Part shown: one piece after another, positions 34,366 through 44,337 of the stretch
Layout: each line of letters opens with the position of its first letter
How positions within the stretch are numbered: the first letter of the stretch is position 1
Assembly (NCBI RefSeq): GCF_001544835.2
Contig: NZ_FCNX02000017.1
Location: forward strand, 1-64,000
DNA: 64,000 nt
Source of the DNA: Caballeronia fortuita
GTDB lineage: Bacteria; Pseudomonadota; Gammaproteobacteria; Burkholderiales; Burkholderiaceae
Reading direction: 5' to 3'
Program-made: the position numbers and the translations under genes
Notes under the pieces: generated by a model
Seen by the model: only the letters and a program-made list of their open reading frames with translations
Told to the model about the DNA's origin: nothing
Databases searched by the model: none

Positions 34366-34986
34366 TTTTTTATCGCCGGATCCCGTTTTGTTGTTGGTTT
34401 ATTAGCGCTGCCCCTGTGCGGGGCGGCAGTCACTTTCTTTGCTGCTGCAAAGAAAGTAACCAAAGAAAGCAGCTTTTCAAGCCCGCGGTCACACGCACGT
34501 TGGGTAGTTCTCTCGTCCCAAGCGGCACTCGCCTAAAGAGTGCCACCAAAGGACTAACGGGGCTTGGATCGCGCACGGTCTGACTAGCCGCAACGTCAAG
34601 GGTGCTGGTTCAGCACGAAAGAGCATCGGCACAGCGCTGCGCGCTGCCGTTGGGTATGCGACGGAAACCATCGAAGAAGAAGCACGCGCAAACCCGACTG
34701 ACCCATCGGCCGCGAAGCCGGCAGGAGCTATCTGGTGCTGAGCCAACGGGCCACGCGGCGCGATGTGTCAGACCGTGCGCGAGCCAAGCCCGGTGATTGT
34801 GATGAGGGCACTCGTTAGGCGAGTGCCACCAGGGTCGAGAGAACTACTCAACGTGCGTATGACCGCGGGCGTGACAGAAGCTGCTTTCTTTGGTTACTTT
34901 CTTTGCAGCAGCAAAGAAAGTGACTGCCGCCCCGCACAGGGGCAGTGCTAATAAACCACAAAGAAACCGGGATCCTGCGATAAAAA
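34366..34986. repeat. Long inverted-arm repeat element, copy A
   Basis: This fills the whole gap between two convergent genes. The left arm (34372-34584) and right arm (34767-34982) are imperfect reverse complements of each other over about 215 bases; the core (34585-34766) is not palindromic overall. Each arm carries small hairpins: GCCCC-TGTGC-GGGGC, CTTTCTTTG-CTGCTG-CAAAGAAAG and CACTCGCC-TAAA-GAGTG-type. A second copy lies at 44338-44989 in opposite orientation: both arms and the asymmetric core match. No long gene is inside; short frames reading CGAAVTFFAAAKKVTKESS arise from the hairpin. It may end transcription from both sides. Confidence 0.9.
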
Positions 34987-34991
34987 GAACC

Positions 34992-37910
34992 TCAAGACCG
35001 CGGCACGCCCTCTTCGACAAGCAAAGCCACCGGCATAACCCCCAGCGCATCGCGCAGGAACAGCCTATCCCCATCGGCCTTAGGCGCATTGGGGCTCAAC
35101 CAATCGAACAGCGCCCGCGAATGAAGCGCCTCGGGCAACACGATCGACGTATCTCCCCATCGATCGGCGTCAACAAGCGGCACATCGCGCCCGACGTTTA
35201 ACAACGGCGCCGCAAGCCGCGTCGCGATCACGATGGCAAACGCGCTCCCCGCATGTCGCGCATAGGCAACCACCCGCCCCGCATGCTCGCCGTGCACTTC
35301 GAGCGGCAAATACTCGCCCTGCGCGAACAGCGACTCGCAATGCTTGCGCAACGCCAAAGCGCGCCGCACGATAGCAAGCTTCACACGGCCGTCGCGCCAG
35401 TTCGCCAACTGCTCCGAAGGCGGGCCTTGCTCTTCGATCTCGGCAAGCCACTTGCGACGCAATTCGTAGTCGACAGGCCGGCGATTGTCGGGATCGACGA
35501 GACTGAAATCCCACAACTCCGTGCCCTGATAAAGATCCGGCACACCCGGCGACGTCAGCCGCAGAAGCGTCTGCTGAAAACTGTTGATCGCGCCGAGCGG
35601 CCCGATGCGCCTAACGAAGGCCGATAACTCCCGCAAGAAACCATCGCGCCGCTGCGGTGCGACGATATCGAACAGGAAGTCCTTGCACGCGTTCTCATAC
35701 GCCTCGTCGGGCGCAAACCAGCTCGTGCGCAGCTTCGCCTCGCGCAACGCCTTCAACTGCCATCCCGCGACACGCTCGGCAAGCGCATGCACGCCCGCTT
35801 CGTCGCCGGGATCGAGCGTGGTCGGCCAGCAGCCGACGAGCGTCTGATACAGCATCGCTTCCGCCGCCGGCCCCGGCGCCCAGTCGTCGGCTTGTCCGTT
35901 ACTCGATCCGCGTCGCAACGGCGTATTCAACGTCGACCATTGCCTGAGCGTCGCGGCCCATTCGTCGGGAATTTCGCTCAGCGCCGCGATGCGCGCGCGC
36001 ACGTCCTCGCCGCGCTTGTGGTCGTGCGTGGCCGTGCAGAGCATCGCGTGCGGGAACGCATTGAGACGCTCGCGATTGCACGCGTGAAACGTATCGACGG
36101 ACAACGCGAACTCGCCCGGATCCGCGCCGACTTCGTTGCGCGAAATCAGGCGTCCGTACCGATAGCACGCCGTATCCTCGACGGCCTTCGCCGCCACCGG
36201 CGACGTCAGTTGCGAGAACAGCGTCTGCGCCGCGCGACGCTGTGACCCGCTCGACGGCGGCGGGGTCTGCCCCGTCTGCGCCTGATTGCGATCACGCTCG
36301 CGATTGCCGCGCTCCGCCGCGCGATCCCGTCCGCGATCCGGACGTTCGCCACGCTCCGGCTGAGGCGCTTCGTCCGGCAGCTTGCCGCCAAGCCATTGCG
36401 CGACCTGATCGAGCACGACATGATCCGCCCGCGCGAGCACGCGACGCGCGGCTTCGAGCGCCTGCGCGAAGAAATGTTCGTCCTCGGAACTGCGCACGCC
36501 GCTCACCGGATAGATGCGATACACCGGAAACTGCACGACGAGTTCCGCGACCGCGCGCCTGATCGACGTAAAGGTGAAATCGCGCGTGGCCTGTGCATCG
36601 CGTGCGATGCGATGCAATGCGCGCGTCACGCGATCCAGCTCCGCCGACAGATTTTCCGCGAGAATCTTGCGCCGCGCGGCTAGGGCTTCGTCGGCGAAGC
36701 GTGCGCTTCTGCCGGTGATTTCGGCCCACAACGCCGCAAGCGGCTCCGCGCCCGCCGGATCGTGCAGCAGCGCGCCGACGTCGTTCATGAAGTCGTAGCC
36801 CGTCGTGCCGTCCACTTGCCAGTCGCGTCGCAACGGCTCGCCGCGCGCGAGAATTTTTTCGACGACGAAATACGTGCGCCCATTGTCATGCCGCAATGCC
36901 TCGGGCCGTTCCGTCGACAACTCTTCGAGCCGCGCGCGCAGGCGTTGACAGTACTCGCGCGGTTCGGCGAGACCATCGACGTGATCGACGCGCACGCCAT
37001 CGATCAGCCCTTCGGTGAAGAGCCTGAAAATGAGCGCATGCGATGCCTCGAACACCTCCGGCCGCTCGACGCGCACGCCGCCGAGCGTGCTCACGTCGAA
37101 GAAGCGCCGCCAGTTCACTTCGTCGGCGGCGGTGCGCCACCATGCGAGCCGGTAATGCTGGCGTTCCAGCAGCCGATGCAGGCGCTCGCGTCTAGCCAAT
37201 GTCTCCGGCGAATGCGCCGCGAGAATCGCCGCGATCGCGGCCCGTCCGCCCTCGGTCTGCGCGATGGTGACGAGCGCCGTGCGCGCATCGGCGGCGCGCG
37301 GCTGATCGGCAGGCTGCGTCGTCAGGCCGACGAAGCGCTGCGCGAGCTCGGGCGCTTCCTGGAACACGGCGGGATAATCGACCGGGCAGACCGGAAACAC
37401 GTTCGAGTAATACTCGATGACGAAGCGCCCCTCGTCCGCGCGATACCCGAGCTTGATCTTGCCGCCCTGCAACTCCTCGCCGTAGGACGCACCGAGAAAC
37501 GGCGCGAGCACTTTGCCGCGCAGCGCGGGATCGGGCGAGTGCCAGTCGACATCGAAGAAGCGCGCATGGGCGGCATGGCGGCCCCATTCGAGGATGTCCT
37601 GCCACCACGCGTTCTCCGAGCCGCCGACGCCCATGTGATTCGGCACGATGTCGACGATGAGCCCCATCTCGTGCGCGCGCAGCTTTTCGACGAAGCGCCG
37701 CAAGCCGTCTTCGCCGCCCAGTTCCGGATTGACCCGGGTATGGTCGACGACGTCGTAACCGTGCGTGGAGCCGGACGTCGCGGTCGTGATCGGCGAAACG
37801 TAGGCATGACTCACCCCGAGACGCGCGAAGTAATCCACGAGCGCGGCGGCATCGTCGAAAGTGAAGCCCTTGTGAAGCTGAAGCCTGAGCGTGGAACGCG
37901 GTACGGTCAT
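34992..37910 (-). CDS. treY: Malto-oligosyltrehalose synthase
   Basis: TreY turns the reducing end of alpha-glucan chains into a trehalose unit by intramolecular transglucosylation. This GH13 protein has 972 aa, somewhat longer than most. It opens with STLRLQLHKGFTFDDAA; catalytic blocks are GVRVDHVDGLAEP (nucleophile Asp), YFVVEKILARGE (Glu) and CTATHDHKRGED (Asp). An Arg/Glu/Gln-rich low-complexity insert at about residues 513-557 explains the extra length. It overlaps malQ by 4 bases and is the last gene of the malQ-treY unit, next to repeat copy A. Confidence 0.96.
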   Translation of the reverse strand: MTVPRSTLRLQLHKGFTFDDAAALVDYFARLGVSHAYVSPITTATSGSTHGYDVVDHTRVNPELGGEDGLRRFVEKLRAHEMGLIVDIVPNHMGVGGSENAWWQDILEWGRHAAHARFFDVDWHSPDPALRGKVLAPFLGASYGEELQGGKIKLGYRADEGRFVIEYYSNVFPVCPVDYPAVFQEAPELAQRFVGLTTQPADQPRAADARTALVTIAQTEGGRAAIAAILAAHSPETLARRERLHRLLERQHYRLAWWRTAADEVNWRRFFDVSTLGGVRVERPEVFEASHALIFRLFTEGLIDGVRVDHVDGLAEPREYCQRLRARLEELSTERPEALRHDNGRTYFVVEKILARGEPLRRDWQVDGTTGYDFMNDVGALLHDPAGAEPLAALWAEITGRSARFADEALAARRKILAENLSAELDRVTRALHRIARDAQATRDFTFTSIRRAVAELVVQFPVYRIYPVSGVRSSEDEHFFAQALEAARRVLARADHVVLDQVAQWLGGKLPDEAPQPERGERPDRGRDRAAERGNRERDRNQAQTGQTPPPSSGSQRRAAQTLFSQLTSPVAAKAVEDTACYRYGRLISRNEVGADPGEFALSVDTFHACNRERLNAFPHAMLCTATHDHKRGEDVRARIAALSEIPDEWAATLRQWSTLNTPLRRGSSNGQADDWAPGPAAEAMLYQTLVGCWPTTLDPGDEAGVHALAERVAGWQLKALREAKLRTSWFAPDEAYENACKDFLFDIVAPQRRDGFLRELSAFVRRIGPLGAINSFQQTLLRLTSPGVPDLYQGTELWDFSLVDPDNRRPVDYELRRKWLAEIEEQGPPSEQLANWRDGRVKLAIVRRALALRKHCESLFAQGEYLPLEVHGEHAGRVVAYARHAGSAFAIVIATRLAAPLLNVGRDVPLVDADRWGDTSIVLPEALHSRALFDWLSPNAPKADGDRLFLRDALGVMPVALLVEEGVPRS

Positions 37911-40102
37911 GGTGATTCGGATTTCGATGTGGGTTCGTTCGGTTGCACGGAGCGCTTGCGCGCGGCATCGACAGCGAGCAGGCGGTCGGCGAAGGCATCG
38001 TCGAGAAACAGTTCGTCGACGGGCCGCGTCATGCGCCTTCTCCAGTTCGGATGCTCGTCGATGGAGCCGGGCAGATTCGGCTGCTCCGCGAGCCCGAGCA
38101 AGTCTTCGAGTGGATACGTGACGAGCGGCGCGGGCGTCGCGGCGACGAAGGCGAGGGCTTCATCGACGGGCGCATTGTCGATGTCGGGCGCATCCACGTC
38201 GTCCGGGGCGATGCCGGCGTCCTGGAACGCGCGCCACAAGTGCGCGCGATCGTCGCCGCGTTCCTCCATCGCCACTTCGACGGCGTCGCGGCCATCGTCA
38301 CGCGCCATCGTCTGGCCGATCTTCGAGCGCCACACGATGTCCTCGCCGCGCCACCATCCAGTGACGGTCGGCAAGTCGTGCGTAGTCGTGGTCGCGGTCA
38401 CGCCGCTATCCCATTCGCGCGGCGGCTTGAAGCCGGGGCCGTCTACTTCGCGCTCGAACCACAGCACACGAATGCCAAGCAAGCCGTGCTCCTGCAAGCG
38501 CTCCGTGAAGCCAGGCGGCACGGTGCCGAGATCCTCGCCGACCACGATCGCGCGATGCCGCCACGATTCGAGTGCGATCAGCCGCAGCAGGTCTTCGAGC
38601 GGATAGCGCAGATACGCGCCGTCCTTCGCGCTTTCGCCTTCGGGCACGAGCCAGAGCCGGCGCAAGCCGAGTATGTGATCGATGCGGATGCCGCCTGCGC
38701 ACTTGAATGCGCAACGCAGCATGTCGATGAACGCAGAAAAGCCCTGCGTGCGCATCGCGCGCGGCGAGAACGTCGTGAGTCCCCACGACTGCCCGGCCTG
38801 ATTGAAGAGATCGGGCGGCGCGCCGACCGACACGCCCGTCAGCATTTCATCGCGATACGACCATGCGTGGCTGCCCGCGCTGTCGCAACCGACGGCGAGG
38901 TCGGCGACCAGCCCGACGGCCATGCCCGCGTCTCGCGCGGCGTGCTGCGCGTGCATGAGTCCCTTCGCGGCAAGCCATTGCGTGAAGAGAAAGAAGTCGA
39001 CTTCGCGGCGATTGGCATTCGCGAATTCTGTCACGGCTTCGCTGCGCGGATCGCGCAATGCTTCGGGCCAGTTGCGCCAGTGGCCTTCACCGTTTTGCGC
39101 GACCTGCGCGGCCTGCAGCGCTTCGAAGCGCGCATGATCTTCGAGCGGCCGGCCGCCTTCTTCGACGAATGCGGCGAAGTCCTTCGCGAAGGGCGAGTCG
39201 TGGTCTTCGGAAAAGCTGTCGAAGAGGGCGCGTAGTATCGCAAGACGCGCTTTCGATGCGCGCGGCCAGTCGATCAGCGTGAGACTTTCGAGTTCGACGA
39301 GTTCCTTCGCAAGGCCCGCTTTCTCGATCGCCGCGCGGGCCGCGGGCGCGCCGAGCACGGCCGCCGGATCGACGTGCGCGACATTGAAGAAGAGCCGCGA
39401 CGACGGCGAATACGGGCTGAATTTGTTCGGCTCGGCGCTGAACATCGCGTGCATCGGGCTGATCGCGACCGCATGTCCGCCGCGCTTCGCCGTTTGCGTC
39501 GCCAGCGATGCAAGCGCCGTGAAATCGCCGATGCCGCCGTCGCCGTTGCGCCGCAAGCCATACACCTGCGCCGCGACGCCCCAGAGCGGCGGCGCGTTCG
39601 ACGCGTCTTCATCGATGGTGCGCCACGCGTCGTCGACCGTGTAGCAGCGCGCGGGCGCAACCGCTAGCGTCGTCCGATGATCGTTGATGACGAGCGTGTG
39701 ATAGCCCGGCTCCGCGATCGGCGAGAGCAGCGCGGTCTCGCCTTTGGGCGACGTGAAGCGCCCGTCGATCACTTCGCCGCTTTCAAGTTCGATGCGATAG
39801 CGCGCGCCCTGCTTCGCCGCCGACACGGGCAGCGCGATGCCGCGATCCACTTCGGCCGTGATGAGCGGCGGCAGCTTGCGCCCGCTCATCTCAGCGTCGA
39901 CGGCAGCCAAGCTCTGCTTGAGCTGCGTGGCGTTGCCGCATGGCAGGCCGAGCTTTTCGAGCAGGATGCGCAGCGTCGTTTCCGGCACGCGCCGCGTGTT
40001 CTTGTGCGCGTCCTGCCATTCGATCTCGAAGCCCGCGCGCTCCGCGAGCGTTTCGATGCTGCTCACCGGACCCGTGCCCGTTTTTTTGACGGCGGCGCTC
40101 AC
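37907..40102 (-). CDS. malQ: 4-alpha-glucanotransferase (amylomaltase)
   Basis: MalQ (GH77) moves alpha-1,4-glucan segments between chains, recycling short maltodextrins. From a GTG start at 40102 the protein has 731 aa. I chose this GTG because it overlaps the treZ stop by 4 bases (GTGA) and has AAGGA 8 bases before it; a longer frame upstream runs inside treZ. Catalytic blocks are AGGIRIDHILGLRRLW (Asp nucleophile), IVVGEDLGTVP (Glu) and TTHDLPTVTGWW (Asp). The N-terminal 150 residues form the beta-rich extra domain of the long MalQ class. Confidence 0.95.
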   Translation of the reverse strand: MSAAVKKTGTGPVSSIETLAERAGFEIEWQDAHKNTRRVPETTLRILLEKLGLPCGNATQLKQSLAAVDAEMSGRKLPPLITAEVDRGIALPVSAAKQGARYRIELESGEVIDGRFTSPKGETALLSPIAEPGYHTLVINDHRTTLAVAPARCYTVDDAWRTIDEDASNAPPLWGVAAQVYGLRRNGDGGIGDFTALASLATQTAKRGGHAVAISPMHAMFSAEPNKFSPYSPSSRLFFNVAHVDPAAVLGAPAARAAIEKAGLAKELVELESLTLIDWPRASKARLAILRALFDSFSEDHDSPFAKDFAAFVEEGGRPLEDHARFEALQAAQVAQNGEGHWRNWPEALRDPRSEAVTEFANANRREVDFFLFTQWLAAKGLMHAQHAARDAGMAVGLVADLAVGCDSAGSHAWSYRDEMLTGVSVGAPPDLFNQAGQSWGLTTFSPRAMRTQGFSAFIDMLRCAFKCAGGIRIDHILGLRRLWLVPEGESAKDGAYLRYPLEDLLRLIALESWRHRAIVVGEDLGTVPPGFTERLQEHGLLGIRVLWFEREVDGPGFKPPREWDSGVTATTTTHDLPTVTGWWRGEDIVWRSKIGQTMARDDGRDAVEVAMEERGDDRAHLWRAFQDAGIAPDDVDAPDIDNAPVDEALAFVAATPAPLVTYPLEDLLGLAEQPNLPGSIDEHPNWRRRMTRPVDELFLDDAFADRLLAVDAARKRSVQPNEPTSKSESP

Positions 40103-41997
40103 GAGACTTTTCCTTCGGCGGACGCCGGTTCGAAGCGGCGCGCATCGTGCGCGATCGCGTATTCGTTGACTTCGCCCGATAGCCACGCGACGAACGTGCG
40201 TCCGGTCACTTCGCCGTCGCGCGCGCGATCCTGCGCGCGCGCGGGCGTCTCGAAGATGACCTTGCCCGGCGGCTGTTCTTTCAGCGCGACGGCCGTATCG
40301 CCGAGATTGAGCGCCACCGAAAGCGTTTCCCCGTCGCCGAGTTTCCAGCGCGCAACGAGCGCCTTGTCGCCGAGCACATCGGCGCCGAGCGATTTCGCGC
40401 CCTTCAGACGCGGTGTGACGAGCTTCGCGCGCACCGTCAGCGCCGAGCGATAGAAGTGCAGCCATTCGAGCCGGTCGATCTCGTCCTGCTTGTCGCTGAT
40501 CTTCGGCGAGGACATGTCGAACGTCTTCTTGTCGTTCGGATCGGGAATCTGCGCGCGGCGCTTTTCGTCGCTGAACGCGGAGAACTTCGCGAATTCCTTG
40601 CGACGGCCTTCGCGCACGGCATCGGCGAGTTGATCGTGATAGTCGGTGAAGAAGAGGAACGGCTGCTTCGAGCCGTACTGCTCTTCCATGAAGAGCAACG
40701 GAATCTGCGGCGATAGCAGCAGAAGCGCGGTCGCGGCATAGAGCGATTCGTCGTCGGTCAGGGCGCGCAGGCGGTCGCCCATCGCGCGATTGCCGATCTG
40801 ATCGTGGTTCTGCAGGAACATCACGAAGCGCGTGGGCGGCAGATGCGCGCTCGGTTCGCCGCGCGGCTTGCCATCGTGTATCGGCGACGGATCGCCTTGA
40901 TAAGCGAAGCCTTCACTCAGAATGCGCGCGAGCTTGTCGATCGGCTTGTCGCAATACGCGCCGTAGTAGCTCTCGTCCTCGCCGGTCAGAAGAACGTGCA
41001 GCGTGTTGTGCGCGTCGTCGTTCCATTGGGCGTCGAAATGCGTTTCGAGCAGATTCGCCGTGTTGTGCTCATTCTCCAGCACGAGATGCACGTGACGGCC
41101 CGCTTCGACCGATGTGCGGATACGGTGCGCGAGTTCGCGCAGCCATTCGTCGTCGTTGATGGCGTGCACCGCGTCGAGGCGCAAGCCATCGAAACGATAT
41201 TCGTTGAGCCAGTACAGCGCGTTGTCGAAGAAAAAATCGCGCACTTGCGGGCGCTCGAAGTCGATCGCCGGACCCCACGGCGTATCCACGCCTTCGCGAA
41301 AGAAGGTTTTCGCATACGCGTGCAGATAGTTGCCGTCCGGGCCGAAGTGGTTATAGACGACATCGAGAAAGACCATGAGGCCGAGACCGTGAGCGGTATC
41401 GACGAGCTGCTTGAGTTCCTCGGGCCGGCCATACGCCGAGTCGGGCGCGTAGGGCAGCACGCCGTCGTAGCCCCAGTTGCGCGTGCCGGAGAAATCGTTG
41501 AGCGGCATCAGTTCGATGGCCGTCACGCCGAGTTGCGCGAGTTCGGGCAGACGCGCGGTGACGCCCGCATAGCCGCCCATCGCGCCGACGTGCAGTTCGT
41601 AAAGCACGGTCTCTTCCCACGGCCGGCCGTGCCAGTTCGTGTGCGTCCAGCGGTACGCGCGCGGATCGACGACTTCGCTCGGGCCGTGCACGTCCTGCGG
41701 CTGAAAACGCGATGCGGGATCCGGCACCGCGAGGTCCTGGTCGAGCCGATATCGATACAGCGTGCCCGCGCCGCCATCGGCTTCGGCTTCGTACCAGCCG
41801 TCGCCGGTCGGCTGCATGTCGACGAGTTCGGGCGTGCCGCCCGCGCGCTGGATTTCCACTTGCACGGCATCGCGCGATGGCGCCCAGAAACGGAAACGCG
41901 TGCGCGGATTCTCGCGCCCGGCGCCCGTCAGATGAGCACCGAAGGGAAGGCAGTATGCATGTTGATGTTTGTGCGGATCGATCGGACGTTCGGACAT
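40099..41997 (-). CDS. treZ: Malto-oligosyltrehalose trehalohydrolase
   Basis: TreZ releases free trehalose from the glucan end made by TreY. The 632-aa GH13 protein has an N-terminal CBM48-like domain (about 10-110, FGAHLTGAG and TRFRFWAPSRDAVQVE), then the catalytic barrel: YHDVVYNHFGPDGNYLH-type region reads FLDVVYNHFGPDGNYL, nucleophile Asp in FDGLRLDAVHAI, acid/base Glu in LVLENEHNTANLL, third Asp in LQNHDQIGNRAMG. It overlaps malQ by 4 bases and follows glgX after 51 bases. Confidence 0.96.
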   Translation of the reverse strand: MSERPIDPHKHQHAYCLPFGAHLTGAGRENPRTRFRFWAPSRDAVQVEIQRAGGTPELVDMQPTGDGWYEAEADGGAGTLYRYRLDQDLAVPDPASRFQPQDVHGPSEVVDPRAYRWTHTNWHGRPWEETVLYELHVGAMGGYAGVTARLPELAQLGVTAIELMPLNDFSGTRNWGYDGVLPYAPDSAYGRPEELKQLVDTAHGLGLMVFLDVVYNHFGPDGNYLHAYAKTFFREGVDTPWGPAIDFERPQVRDFFFDNALYWLNEYRFDGLRLDAVHAINDDEWLRELAHRIRTSVEAGRHVHLVLENEHNTANLLETHFDAQWNDDAHNTLHVLLTGEDESYYGAYCDKPIDKLARILSEGFAYQGDPSPIHDGKPRGEPSAHLPPTRFVMFLQNHDQIGNRAMGDRLRALTDDESLYAATALLLLSPQIPLLFMEEQYGSKQPFLFFTDYHDQLADAVREGRRKEFAKFSAFSDEKRRAQIPDPNDKKTFDMSSPKISDKQDEIDRLEWLHFYRSALTVRAKLVTPRLKGAKSLGADVLGDKALVARWKLGDGETLSVALNLGDTAVALKEQPPGKVIFETPARAQDRARDGEVTGRTFVAWLSGEVNEYAIAHDARRFEPASAEGKVS

Positions 41998-42034
41998 GGT
42001 TTCGTGCCTGTAATGCTGCGCTGGACTGCGTATG

Positions 42035-42058
42035 TGTCAGTGAGGCTGTCAGTGAGGC
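42035..42058. repeat. Tandem 12-bp duplication over the glgX stop codon
   Basis: TGTCAGTGAGGC occurs twice in direct contact (42035-42046, 42047-42058). On the minus strand each copy contains a TGA, so the glgX stop is duplicated 12 bases downstream in the same frame. Only a local curiosity. Confidence 0.85.
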
Positions 42059-44274
42059 GAGTCGACTTCGGGATCGCGATGCGAGGTCATCGTGCCGGGA
42101 TCGGGCGGCAATGCCGTCAGAAGCCGCGGTCCCTGATGCGCGCCCGCCATCCAGACCGCCTGCCAGTCGGCGTCGCCGGTCGGCTCGGCCAGCATGACGA
42201 CGATGCTGTGCGCCGCCACCTCGATTTCACTGCCGACGAGCGGCCGCGTCACGGAGTCGGGCTCTGCGCTATCCAAGAGCACGTTCCATTCCAAGTGTGG
42301 CGCGGGCGGCGTGAATACGAGCGCCTGCGACGATGCGTTGAACATGAGCAGCAGCACGTCGATCTCGCCATCGACGCCCGGTCCCGCGCGCCGCAGCGTG
42401 AGCGCGCGGCCTTCCGGGTCCTGCCAAGCTTCGATCGCGAGCGCGTTGCCGCGTTCGTCGAACCAGCTCACGTCGTAAAGCCCCGGCAGCACTTCGCGAT
42501 CGCCGTACAGGAAGCGCGTTTCGCGCAACACCGGGTAGTTTTTGCGCAGTGCAATAACGCGCGCGACGAATTCCGTCATCTCGACGCCCGCGGGGCTTTG
42601 CGCCGCGTCCCAGTCCATCCACGAAATCTCGTTATCCTGGCAATAGGCGTTGTTGTTGCCTCGTTGCGTGCGGCCGAATTCGTCGCCGCCGAGGAGCATT
42701 GGCGTGCCGAGCGAGAGCAGCGTCGTCGCGATCATCGAGCGGGCGAGGCGCGCGCGGACATCGAGGATCGCGGGATCGTCGGTCGGGCCTTCGATGCCCC
42801 AGTTCGCGCTGCAATTCTCGTTGTGGCCGTCGTTATTGCCTTCCTGATTCGCTTCGTTGTGCTTGTGCGAGTACGCGGTGACATCGGCGAGCGTGAAGCC
42901 GTCGTGCGACGCGACGAAGTTCACTGACGCCCACGGCTTTCTGAAGCGGCGATTGAAGAGTTCGGCGGAACCGGTGAGACGCGCGGCGAGATCGGGACGC
43001 ATGCCGGAATCGCCGCGCCAGAAGCGGCGCACGCCATCGCGATACTTGTCGTTCCATTCCGCGAATCCCGGCGGATGATTCCCGACCTGATAGCCATCCG
43101 GCCCGATATCCCAAGGCTCCGAGATGAGCTTGCGGGTCGAGAGAATCGGGTCCTGGCGGATCGCATCGAAGAAGCCCGAGCCCGGATCGAAGCCGTGACC
43201 TTCGCGGCCGAGCGTGACACCGAGATCGAAGCGAAAGCCGTCGATATTGAACGCTGTGCTCCAGTAGCGCAGCGAATCCATGACCATTTGCAGCACGCGC
43301 GGATGCGACAGGTTCACCGTATTGCCGCAGCCGGTTTCGTTGATGTAATGGCGCTCGTCGCCCGGAATCAGGCGGTAATAGCTGGCGTTGTCGAGCCCGC
43401 GCCAAGAGACGGTCGGCCCGAGTTCGTTGCCTTCGCACGTGTGGTTGTAGACGACATCGAGAAACACTTCGATGCCGGCTGCGTGCAACTGGCGCACGGC
43501 GATGCGCATTTCGTTGAGCCGATGTGTCGACAGATAAGAAGGCTCCGGCGCGAAGAATGCGGCGGTGTTGTAGCCCCAGTAATTCCTGAGACTGCGCTCG
43601 ACGAGAAAGCGGTCGTTGAGAAACGCGTGGACCGGCAGGAATTCGACGGCGGTGATGCCGAGCTTCTGCAGATGTTCGATGAACCACGGCGACGATAGCG
43701 CGGCAAACGTGCCGCGTTCGTGCTGACGGATGTCGTGGCGCTGCATCGATGTGCCGCGCACGTGCGTTTCGTAGACGATGGTTTCGCCCCACGGCGTGTC
43801 GGGGCGCACGTCGCGCGACCAGTCGAAGGCGTCGTCGGTGACGATGCACTTGGGCATCGCGGGTGCGGAGTCGCGGCGATCCATCGACATGTCGAGCCGG
43901 TTCGAATGCACGCGATAGCCGAAGAGGGCATCGGACCATCTCCACGGGCCGACGAGTTTCTTCGCGTAGGGATCGAGCAGCAGCTTATGCGGATTGAAGC
44001 GATGACCTTGCTGCGGCTGATACGGACCATGCGCGCGAAAACCGTAGACGGTGCCGGGGTGCGCGCCGGGCAGATAGCCGTGCCAGACTTCGTCGGTGCA
44101 CTCGGGCAGATCGAAGCGCATGAGCTCCTTGCGGCCGGTGCTGTCGAAGAGGCACACCTCGATGCGGTGAGCATTTGACGAGAACACCGCGAAGTTGACG
44201 CCTAGTCCGTCCCAGTTGGCTCCGAGCGGGTAGGGGGCGCCCGGGAGTAACTTGTCGGGGAGTGCATTTGCCAT
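42049..44274 (-). CDS. glgX: Glycogen debranching enzyme
   Basis: GlgX hydrolyses alpha-1,6 branch points of glycogen trimmed by phosphorylase. From ATG 44274 (MANALPDKLLPGAPYPLGA) it has 741 aa, with AAAGG just before the start. The CBM48 domain (about 15-125) precedes the GH13_11 barrel: VVYNHTCEGNE, nucleophile Asp in IDGFRFDLGVTLG, Glu in LISEPWDIGPDGYQVG and Asp in VASHDGFTLADV. The frame extends to 44379 without similarity, into the edge of repeat copy B, which probably separates it from glgB transcription. Confidence 0.97.
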   Translation of the reverse strand: MANALPDKLLPGAPYPLGANWDGLGVNFAVFSSNAHRIEVCLFDSTGRKELMRFDLPECTDEVWHGYLPGAHPGTVYGFRAHGPYQPQQGHRFNPHKLLLDPYAKKLVGPWRWSDALFGYRVHSNRLDMSMDRRDSAPAMPKCIVTDDAFDWSRDVRPDTPWGETIVYETHVRGTSMQRHDIRQHERGTFAALSSPWFIEHLQKLGITAVEFLPVHAFLNDRFLVERSLRNYWGYNTAAFFAPEPSYLSTHRLNEMRIAVRQLHAAGIEVFLDVVYNHTCEGNELGPTVSWRGLDNASYYRLIPGDERHYINETGCGNTVNLSHPRVLQMVMDSLRYWSTAFNIDGFRFDLGVTLGREGHGFDPGSGFFDAIRQDPILSTRKLISEPWDIGPDGYQVGNHPPGFAEWNDKYRDGVRRFWRGDSGMRPDLAARLTGSAELFNRRFRKPWASVNFVASHDGFTLADVTAYSHKHNEANQEGNNDGHNENCSANWGIEGPTDDPAILDVRARLARSMIATTLLSLGTPMLLGGDEFGRTQRGNNNAYCQDNEISWMDWDAAQSPAGVEMTEFVARVIALRKNYPVLRETRFLYGDREVLPGLYDVSWFDERGNALAIEAWQDPEGRALTLRRAGPGVDGEIDVLLLMFNASSQALVFTPPAPHLEWNVLLDSAEPDSVTRPLVGSEIEVAAHSIVVMLAEPTGDADWQAVWMAGAHQGPRLLTALPPDPGTMTSHRDPEVDSPH

Positions 44275-44337
44275 TGCCTTTCGCCTCTTGCTTTTGACTT
44301 TGCTTCTGCCGGTTGTCCTCGGTTTTGTCTTTCTTCT

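Noticed and set aside
34312..35089. Several 60-85 codon frames inside repeat copy A, such as those reading GLLALPLCGAAVTFFAAAKK
   Set aside because: They come from the inverted arms and occur on both strands because the arms are symmetric. They are not genes.
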